Source: Acidimicrobiales bacterium | GTDB taxonomy: Bacteria; Actinomycetota; Acidimicrobiia; Acidimicrobiales; JABEUL01 | NCBI GenBank assembly: GCA_013044465.1 | Contig: JABEUL010000324.1 | Location: 1-16,581 of the forward strand | Length of the DNA: 16,581 nucleotides | Direction: 5' to 3' | In this document: piece by piece, positions 1 through 5,698 of the stretch | Numbering within the stretch: position 1 is the stretch's first letter | Layout of the letters: each line of letters begins with the position of its first letter | Program-made: the position numbers and the translations under genes | Notes under the pieces: generated by a model | The model's input: only the letters and a program-made list of their open reading frames with translations | Told to the model about the DNA's origin: nothing | The model's database searches: none

Positions 1-15
1 AACTTCAGTCCTTTT

Positions 16-636
16 CTAGTGCTTCGAGTGCGGAAGCGAGCGTGAGCACGCATGCAGCGTAGCCAAAGCTGTGGCTTCCTCGGGGCTTGCACCTCTAGCA
101 ACCCCAACAACTACCCCATTTGGGGTAGCTATCTCGACTTTAGCGCTATGCCGAACTTCTTCTGAAATTTCCACCTTATTTACGGTGGTTCCATTCCTAA
201 GCTGGATCATTGACTGGTCGCCAAGTTCATCTCCAAGTTTGCCGATAGCTTCAATCACAGCCTTTGAGCTCCCAAATTGATCGCTGCTGCTACCCCTAGC
301 CCGATTGGATCCCCACTCTATTTCAAGAGCAATTTCACCATTTTCTTCACTTAAAGTTCCAGGGACCACTCGCAAAAATGATCTGTGGGTAACTTCACTT
401 AGGTCAATTGGGTTTTCACTGGGTGGGAGTCCAATGCCCCCAATTCGGATCGATCGGTTCGACACGGAAGTGCAGATATCATTTGCACGCCCCAGAGCCG
501 ATTCAAGTAACTCTGCTGGCGTCACAATCAAATCAGCAAGTAAATTCTCATTCGACTTGTCCCAAGATACTGAAATCACACCGGTAACTTGCCTCAATAG
601 GGCTTCTAATTCATCAGTATTGTGGTTATCGTCCAT
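16..636 (-). CDS. Uncharacterised protein with a duplicated beta/alpha module, coupled to a diguanylate cyclase
   Basis: I do not recognise this 206-residue protein as a named family. It has no signal peptide or membrane segment and is acidic, so it is probably cytoplasmic. Residues 8-70 (a helix, a Gly-Val-rich strand, a second helix, then RSIRIGGIGL) look ACT-like. Residues 83-137 and 150-203 resemble each other: each has a strand pair ending in a Gly-rich turn (WGSNRARG and TPNGVVVGVARG) and then an Ala-rich helix (SSKAVIEAIGKL and PEEATALATLHA). This suggests an internal duplication. The ATG lies 2 bases after the TAA of the upstream GGDEF gene, and the only purine-rich SD-like sequence (GGAG) is about 15 bases away, so translation by coupling is likely. 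Inference: a small-molecule-binding or accessory partner of the cyclase. That it is a real gene is well supported; its function is unknown. Confidence 0.75.
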   Translation of the reverse strand: MDDNHNTDELEALLRQVTGVISVSWDKSNENLLADLIVTPAELLESALGRANDICTSVSNRSIRIGGIGLPPSENPIDLSEVTHRSFLRVVPGTLSEENGEIALEIEWGSNRARGSSSDQFGSSKAVIEAIGKLGDELGDQSMIQLRNGTTVNKVEISEEVRHSAKVEIATPNGVVVGVARGASPEEATALATLHACSRSLPHSKH

Positions 637-638
637 TA

Positions 639-1406
639 TTAATGCTTCACACTCCCCTTCTCCAAATAAAGCCTCTCATCAGCCACGGCAAAGAGTTCCC
701 TTGATTCTTCTCCCTCATCTGGAGCACTTGCAATTCCAGTTGAAATCGATACACCCGGCGACTGATTGTTGATTGATACCCTTAGTCGCTCAACTGCCTG
801 AATGGCACCTTGCGACGTGGCATTTGCCAAAATGAGGGCAAATTCGTCTCCACCTATTCTCGCTGCCCGATCGCCTGATCTAAGTGTCATCTGGAGCGAT
901 CTTGCCACCATCTGGAGAACTTCATCCCCTATGGCATGGCCCTTAGTATCATTTATTGCCTTGAACTCATCGACGTCAATTAGAACCAAAGTAAAGACCC
1001 ATCCATACCGGGCAGATTGCGAGCAGAGGTGGTCCATTACTTCGTCAAATGATCTACGATTCAAGAGACTCGTCAATGAGTCGTGAGTGGCGTCGTGCTT
1101 GGCTCTATCGAGTTTGAGTGCTACGTCACATAGATTGACCACCCTGTCAAGTGCCTCATCTTCAATCTGATCCGGGATCAGATATAGTCCAGCTTCGGCT
1201 TCAATTACGCCTCTGGGGATGCAGTCAGTTTCCACGACTTTGCGACCGTGGCGGAAAATTTGCCTGCCGTAATCAGGACTTTCTAATACAAGTACTGCAT
1301 CTTGGCAGCCATACTCCTCGACAACTTTTTCTAATGCCGAGTAAACAAAGCCAATCCCAGATGGATTGGAACCTAGTTCCTCGATTAATCTTTCAATGAC
1401 TGCCAT
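639..1406 (-). CDS. GGDEF-domain diguanylate cyclase (predicted active)
   Basis: Predicted to join two GTP into cyclic di-GMP. From the ATG at 1406 the protein has 255 residues. An N-terminal region of about 100 residues resembles a small GAF-like sensor (strand DAVLVLES, then RQIFRHGRKVV). A short helix leads into the GGDEF domain, which starts near DSLTSLLNRRSF. The metal-binding aspartate in LIDVDEFKAIND is present, as are GHAIGDEVL and the signature GGDEF at 185-189. The inhibitory I-site RSGD sits exactly five residues before GGDEF, so product feedback is expected. There is no EAL domain and no membrane helix, so the enzyme should be soluble. Start choice: a TTG at 1424 would add six residues, but its AGGAG lies only 2 bases away. 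The ATG at 1406 has GAAAGG 10 bases upstream, so I prefer it. It is the first gene of a two-gene operon. Confidence 0.93.
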   Translation of the reverse strand: MAVIERLIEELGSNPSGIGFVYSALEKVVEEYGCQDAVLVLESPDYGRQIFRHGRKVVETDCIPRGVIEAEAGLYLIPDQIEDEALDRVVNLCDVALKLDRAKHDATHDSLTSLLNRRSFDEVMDHLCSQSARYGWVFTLVLIDVDEFKAINDTKGHAIGDEVLQMVARSLQMTLRSGDRAARIGGDEFALILANATSQGAIQAVERLRVSINNQSPGVSISTGIASAPDEGEESRELFAVADERLYLEKGSVKH

Positions 1407-1442
1407 CTGGCAAAAACCTTTCAAATCTCCTGACCTGGAATG

Positions 1443-1448
1443 ATATTA
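1443..1448 (-). promoter_or_regulatory. Possible -10 element for the GGDEF operon
   Basis: Read on the minus strand, TAATAT lies 36 bases upstream of the ATG at 1406. No convincing -35 hexamer sits 16-18 bases further upstream, so this is only a candidate. Confidence 0.25.
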
Positions 1449-1486
1449 CGTTGATACCAACTTTGCATAGATTTTCAAAAATTAGA

Positions 1487-1639
1487 GTGACACTAGTCGG
1501 AACTGAGCATCGCTCTGTAGGCAATGAAACCAGTGCCGCAGAGCTACTTTTGATTGGTGGGGCGGGTTTTGAATCGGGCAACTTTGACATTTTGACTGTT
1601 GATGGCCACATTGGATCAATGGGCCTAGCTAAAGTCTAA
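1487..1639 (+). CDS. Doubtful small open frame, hypothetical
   Basis: GTG at 1487 (or TTG at 1451) opens a frame ending in TAA at 1637-1639, giving about 50 (or 62) residues. The C-terminal half is hydrophobic and glycine-rich and reads like a plausible protein end. However, there is no SD, no well-placed -10 for leaderless initiation, and a competing frame on the opposite strand. It could be a small protein, a remnant of a degraded gene, or chance. I list it because it lies in an otherwise empty region. Confidence 0.17.
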   Translation: MTLVGTEHRSVGNETSAAELLLIGGAGFESGNFDILTVDGHIGSMGLAKV

Positions 1640-1660
1640 AACTTTTCTCACCCGAACTCA

Positions 1661-1673
1661 TGGTTTTAAACCA
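1661..1673. promoter_or_regulatory. Near-palindrome TGGTTTTAAACCA, possible operator
   Basis: Two perfect 6-base arms, TGGTTT and AAACCA, flank a single central T. The site is in the divergent intergenic region about 265 bases before ackA and 250 before the GGDEF gene. The short symmetrical form fits a dimeric repressor site better than a terminator, but nothing identifies the binding protein. Confidence 0.25.
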
Positions 1674-1926
1674 GCGACCACAATTTAAAATCTCTAATCT
1701 GGGAATTCATGCCATTTGATGCGCGATTTAAATTTAGAGTTCATTAACTTCTGCGAATGGCTAAATCGAGCAAAAAAAGAAAACATTTATCGAAATAGTA
1801 ACTCCATAAATCCCAAGTATTTACGGTAATTAGTAAGCAGCCTTCTAGCAGATAGTCATGGCACTTATCCAAGTCCCTTAATAGTGGATCAGCTGCTTCT
1901 TTGAATGAAATTTGCATCTTGGTTGC

Positions 1927-1932
1927 TAGGAT
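1927..1932 (+). promoter_or_regulatory. -10 element TAGGAT of the ackA-xfp operon, consistent with a leaderless mRNA
   Basis: TAGGAT occupies exactly -12 to -7 relative to the G of the ackA GTG at 1939, which would make that base the transcription start. No standard -35 is evident; TTGAAT at 1901-1906 is 20 bases away. The same stretch contains AGGA seven bases before the GTG, so a conventional weak SD with a more distal promoter cannot be excluded. Confidence 0.5.
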
Positions 1933-1938
1933 GATGTA

Positions 1939-3156
1939 GTGGCGTTTGATATTGGTCCGATACTTTGTGTAAATGCCGGATCATCTAGTCTAAAGCTGGA
2001 ACTTGTCTCTTCTTCGCTAGATCAAGTTGTAAAAACTGAAGTTACAAATGTGGGGAAAGCCAATGCATGCCTTATATCGGTAATTGGTGGAAGAACTACT
2101 TCAGAAAATTTAGCGGCGAAAGATTGCTCTGAAGCCTTCGATCATTGTCTCATGAAAATCGGAGATGTTTTCGATTTGGCAGGTGTTGGCGCCATTGGCC
2201 ACCGCATTGTCCACGGTGGAAATAAAAATACAAAGCCTTCAGTATTGACCGAATTAGTTTTTAAGGATCTTGAAAAGTGGAGTTCTGTGGATCCTGAACA
2301 TATGAAATCTTCACTTGAGATAATTGCGAAGTCAGAAAAGAAATTTCCAAAGGCCATTCAGGTTGCATGCTTTGACACTTCTTTTTTCACGGAGATGCCA
2401 GATGTTGCCAAAACCATCCCCATTCCAAGGAAATTCGCATCGCTCGGGATTAAAAAATATGGTTTTCACGGTCTTTCCTATGAATACGTTTACGGTGCTT
2501 TCAAGAATGAACTCGGTATTGAAATCTCTAACGGAAGGATTATTTTGGCCCACCTTGGAGGAGGAGCATCACTGGCAGCGATTAAGAATTGCTCAGTGGT
2601 CGATACTTCCATGTCCTTCACCCCTTCCTCGGGAGTGCCTTCTGGCACCAGAGCCGGAGATTTGGATGCGGCCATAGTAGGTTTTTTAGTTCAAAGGGCC
2701 AATATGACCATAGAAGAGGTAAATCAGATGCTCTATTATCAATCCGGATTACTCGGGATCTCTGGAATATCGGCTGACATGAAGGATTTGTTAGCAAAGT
2801 CTAAGGACAGCAAGAGTGCTCAACTAGCTATTGATGTGTTTATTTCGCGGATAAGGCAATCTATAGGTGGCATGACAGCGACAATGGGCGGGCTCGACAG
2901 TCTAATTTTCACAGGTGGAATTGGTGAAAACTCCCCAGTAGTTAGATCACGAATATGTGAAAATTTTTCGTATTTAGGAATATCGGTAGATGAGAAGGTA
3001 AACGGGGAAAATGCATTTATTATCTCTTCAAAAGAGAGTGAGATTGGAGTCTATGTCATCAAGACAAACGAAGCTTCAATTATTGCAAAGCAAACTATAG
3101 AAGCTTCAATGACATATAAGGAGACAACCAATGGAGACCAGACCACTTTCAACTGA
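1939..3156 (+). CDS. ackA: Acetate kinase
   Basis: Acetate kinase (ASKHA fold) interconverts acetyl-phosphate + ADP and acetate + ATP in the cytoplasm. At 405 residues it has the usual length. Visible motifs: VNAGSSSLKL at 11-20 (Asn, Ser and Lys of the phosphate site), GHRIVHGG at 87-94 with the catalytic-site Arg, ACFDTSFF at 143-150 with the catalytic Asp, KYGFHGLSY at 173-181 with the His, VDTSMSFTP at 221-229, GTRAGDLD at 236-243 with the second active-site Arg, FTGGIGEN at 324-331, and TNE near 376-378. Where classical enzymes have HLGNGAS, this one has HLGGGAS. Gly for Asn here, together with VDPEHM and FHGLSY, resembles the subfamily that travels with phosphoketolase. It starts with GTG and its last 26 bases overlap xfp in the +1 frame. 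Xfp would supply its acetyl-P substrate. Confidence 0.95.
   Translation: MAFDIGPILCVNAGSSSLKLELVSSSLDQVVKTEVTNVGKANACLISVIGGRTTSENLAAKDCSEAFDHCLMKIGDVFDLAGVGAIGHRIVHGGNKNTKPSVLTELVFKDLEKWSSVDPEHMKSSLEIIAKSEKKFPKAIQVACFDTSFFTEMPDVAKTIPIPRKFASLGIKKYGFHGLSYEYVYGAFKNELGIEISNGRIILAHLGGGASLAAIKNCSVVDTSMSFTPSSGVPSGTRAGDLDAAIVGFLVQRANMTIEEVNQMLYYQSGLLGISGISADMKDLLAKSKDSKSAQLAIDVFISRIRQSIGGMTATMGGLDSLIFTGGIGENSPVVRSRICENFSYLGISVDEKVNGENAFIISSKESEIGVYVIKTNEASIIAKQTIEASMTYKETTNGDQTTFN
3118..3123 (+). promoter_or_regulatory. Shine-Dalgarno AAGGAG for xfp, inside ackA
   Basis: AAGGAG lies 7 bases before the xfp ATG at 3131, entirely within the ackA coding sequence. It fixes the xfp start and shows that xfp is translated from the ackA transcript. 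Confidence 0.8.
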
Positions 3157-5497
3157 AATGCTGGACAAAATAGATGCCTACTTTAGAGCGGCAAATTATC
3201 TGTCTGTAGGGCAGATTTACCTTCGAGACAACCCTCTTATTAAAAGACCACTCCAGTTAAGTGACGTTAAGAAAATGCTTTTAGGCCATTGGGGAACTAC
3301 GCCAGGACAGAACTTTATTTATGTCCATTTGAATCGGATTATTAAAGAGCACGATCTCAATATGATCTACCTTTCAGGGCCAGGTCATGGTGGACCTGCA
3401 GTCGTTGGAAATGTTTATTTGGAAGGAACTTTCAGTGACTACTACAGTGACGTCACCCAGGACGAAGAGGGACTTAAAAAACTGTTCAAGATGTTTTCTT
3501 TCCCAGGAGGGCTATCAAGCCATGTATCTCCTCAAGTTCCAGGGTCAATTAATGAAGGCGGAGAACTTGGATACTCCCTAAGCCATGCCTTTGGAGCAGT
3601 TTATGACAACCCAGATTTAATTGCTGCCTGTGTAGTGGGAGATGGCGAAGCTGAGACTGGACCACTGGCAACCTCGTGGCACTCAAATAAATTCTTGAAT
3701 CCAAGGACTGACGGAGCAGTGTTGCCGATACTGCACCTAAATGGATACAAGATCAGCAACCCAACCGTATTAGCCCGAATTGATCCCGAAGAACTAGACC
3801 ATCTCTTCAGAGGATATGGATGGAAGCCATACTTCGTTGAGGGAAATGAACCAAAAGAGATGCACCAGAAGATGGCAGGTGCACTTGACTTGGCAGTTCG
3901 AGAAATTATGGATATCCAAAAAAGTGCTAGAGACAGTGAGAATTTTGAGCGACCCAAGTGGCCAATGGTAATACTTAGATCGCCTAAGGGCTGGACTGGT
4001 CCAAAAGAAATAGACGGCCTTAGAATAGAGGGAACTTTCCGATCCCATCAGGTACCCTTTCTAGTTGATGAAGACCATAAGGAGAATTTAAAGCTTTTAG
4101 AGGATTGGCTACTTAGCTATTCACCTGGTGAACTCTTTGATGGATCAGGAAGGCTTTTGGAATCTTTAAAAGAATTGGCGCCTAAAGGAAAACGTCGGAT
4201 GGGGGCAAACGTACATGCAAATGGAGGAATCCTTTTACGAGAGCTTCGTCTACCCGATTTTCGTGATTATGCAATCGATGTTTCTCGTCACGGTGATGTG
4301 AACGCAGGCAATACTCATGCTTTAGGTCCATACCTAAGGGACGTGATCAAATTGAACGATGATCACCACAATTTCAGAGTATTTGGACCTGATGAGGCCT
4401 TATCGAATCGCCTTGAAGCTGTATTCGAGGCTACTGAAAGACAGTGGGACGCCCGCATTGAAGAAAGTGATGAGTTTCTTTCCCCAGTTGGCGCAGTGTT
4501 TGACTCAATGCTTAGTGAACATCTTTGCCAGGGCTGGTTTGAAGGGTATTTACTAACTGGGCGGCATGGACTATTTCACAGCTATGAAGCCTTCATACGA
4601 ATTGTAGATTCAATGGTTACCCAGCATGCCAAGTGGATGAAAATGTCTTCTGAGATTCCTTGGCGCAAAAGCATTTCTTCTTTGAACTACCTTTTGACCT
4701 CTCACGTATGGAGACAGGACCACAACGGATTTACCCATCAAGATCCTGGATTTATCGACCATTTGGTCAATAAAAAATCTTCAATGATACGCATATATCT
4801 GCCTCCGGATGCAAACTGCCTGCTTTCAGTCATGGGTCACTGTCTGAGTAGTCGAAATTACATTAACCTCACAATTGCGGGAAAACATGACTCTCCGCAA
4901 TGGCTCTCAATGCAAGATGCTATTGACCACTGCTCGGCTGGAATCGGAGTTTGGGATTGGGCAAGCAACGACGAAGGGGGTGAACCTGATGTGGTTATGG
5001 CTTGCGCTGGAGATGTTCCAACGATTGAAACTTTAGCTGCAATTTCAATTCTCAGGGAGCAATTACCTCAAGTGAAAATTCGAATGATAAATATCGTAGA
5101 TCTTATGAAATTAGAACCCGACAGTGAGCACCCGCATGGTTTGAGTGATCCTCAATATGATGAGCTATTCACCAAAGACAAAGAAATCATATTTGCATTC
5201 CATGGATACCCATGGCTAATCCATCGCCTAACTTATCGAAGGCACAATCGGAATCTACATGTTCGTGGTTACAAAGAAGAGGGAACTATTACAACTGCAT
5301 TTGACATGCTGGTTAGGAATGAATTAGATCGATTTCATCTTGTTATGGACGTTATTGAGAGAACTAATATGACAGGTTCTAAAGCAGAGTCTGTAAAAGA
5401 GCTGATGGAAGACAAGTTAATTGGACACACCAACTACATTGAAGAGCACGGCATAGATCTGCCAGAAGTCAGAAACTGGCAGTGGAAGTACAAGTAA
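3131..5497 (+). CDS. xfp: Xylulose-5-phosphate/fructose-6-phosphate phosphoketolase
   Basis: This thiamine-diphosphate enzyme splits xylulose-5-P (and often fructose-6-P) with inorganic phosphate into acetyl-P plus glyceraldehyde-3-P (or erythrose-4-P). The 788 residues match full-length family members. Motifs in order: GHWGTTPGQN (52-61), GPGHGGPA (83-90), the phosphoketolase-specific FPGGLSSHVSPQVPGSINEGGELG (about 124-147), the ThDP/Mg site GDGEAETGP (170-178) continuing to HLNGYKI (202-208), GWTGPK (287-292), a central Glu in EGYLLTGRHG (471-480), and HVWRQDHNGFTHQDPG (525-540) of the pyrimidine domain. The C-terminal transketolase-like domain includes GKHDSPQW and ends with GYPWLIHRL and RGYKEEGT. 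The catalytic histidines all appear present. Coupled by overlap to ackA, it completes a two-step ATP-yielding shunt. Substrate preference for X5P or F6P cannot be read from the sequence. Confidence 0.97.
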   Translation: METRPLSTEMLDKIDAYFRAANYLSVGQIYLRDNPLIKRPLQLSDVKKMLLGHWGTTPGQNFIYVHLNRIIKEHDLNMIYLSGPGHGGPAVVGNVYLEGTFSDYYSDVTQDEEGLKKLFKMFSFPGGLSSHVSPQVPGSINEGGELGYSLSHAFGAVYDNPDLIAACVVGDGEAETGPLATSWHSNKFLNPRTDGAVLPILHLNGYKISNPTVLARIDPEELDHLFRGYGWKPYFVEGNEPKEMHQKMAGALDLAVREIMDIQKSARDSENFERPKWPMVILRSPKGWTGPKEIDGLRIEGTFRSHQVPFLVDEDHKENLKLLEDWLLSYSPGELFDGSGRLLESLKELAPKGKRRMGANVHANGGILLRELRLPDFRDYAIDVSRHGDVNAGNTHALGPYLRDVIKLNDDHHNFRVFGPDEALSNRLEAVFEATERQWDARIEESDEFLSPVGAVFDSMLSEHLCQGWFEGYLLTGRHGLFHSYEAFIRIVDSMVTQHAKWMKMSSEIPWRKSISSLNYLLTSHVWRQDHNGFTHQDPGFIDHLVNKKSSMIRIYLPPDANCLLSVMGHCLSSRNYINLTIAGKHDSPQWLSMQDAIDHCSAGIGVWDWASNDEGGEPDVVMACAGDVPTIETLAAISILREQLPQVKIRMINIVDLMKLEPDSEHPHGLSDPQYDELFTKDKEIIFAFHGYPWLIHRLTYRRHNRNLHVRGYKEEGTITTAFDMLVRNELDRFHLVMDVIERTNMTGSKAESVKELMEDKLIGHTNYIEEHGIDLPEVRNWQWKYK

Positions 5498-5619
5498 ATA
5501 ACCTGGGATGACAAACGTGGGACTGGCCAAGAATCCACTTTGGGCTCGAAGAAGAACCTAAAACAAGTTGTAATTTGCTTTTAAGTTGGGCCCGAGCAGG
5601 TTGGCCTTTAATGAAGTAA

Positions 5620-5635
5620 GATATTAAGTAATATC
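5620..5635. promoter_or_regulatory. Perfect 16-base inverted repeat upstream of the TPR gene
   Basis: GATATTA-AG-TAATATC has two perfect 7-base arms. It lies 122 bases after xfp ends and 63 bases before the TPR start. There is no U-tract, so a terminator is unlikely; an operator for a dimeric regulator is the better reading. The rest of the 201-base gap (5498-5698) shows no clear terminator hairpin for the ackA-xfp operon. Confidence 0.4.
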
Positions 5636-5698
5636 GTTGTCAGAATTTCTCTCCAGTTGGGAACCCTTTTGAGAGAATCGAGCCAATAGTGGGAATCA

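Larger units (their letters stand above)
1407..1938. other. Long intergenic region between divergent operons
   Basis: About 530 bases separate the GGDEF gene from ackA, by far the longest gene-poor stretch here. Three things are visible. A plus-strand open frame (TTG 1451 or GTG 1487, ending 1639) would encode about 50-62 residues with a protein-like end (LLIGGAGFESGNFDILTVDG), but it has no good ribosome-binding site. A near-palindrome TGGTTTTAAACCA lies at 1661-1673. An AT-rich section runs from about 1680 to 1850 with the short inverted words CTCTAA and TTAGAG about 30 bases apart. No tRNA, riboswitch or terminator with a U-tract was recognised. Confidence 0.6.

Noticed and set aside
305..772. 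Plus-strand frame of 155 codons opposite the hypothetical gene and the end of the cyclase gene.
   Set aside because: It is antisense to two well-supported coding regions, has a Ser/Pro/Arg-rich composition typical of shadow frames, and has no ribosome-binding site.
1393..1611. Minus-strand frame of about 72 codons overlapping the start of the GGDEF gene.
   Set aside because: No SD, a low-complexity Ser/Pro-rich product, and overlap with the cyclase start region; likely chance.
5538..5605. Repeated TTGGGCTCGAA / TTGGGCCCGAG words considered as a terminator for ackA-xfp.
   Set aside because: They are imperfect direct repeats. As an inverted pair they give only five matched bases with no U-tract.
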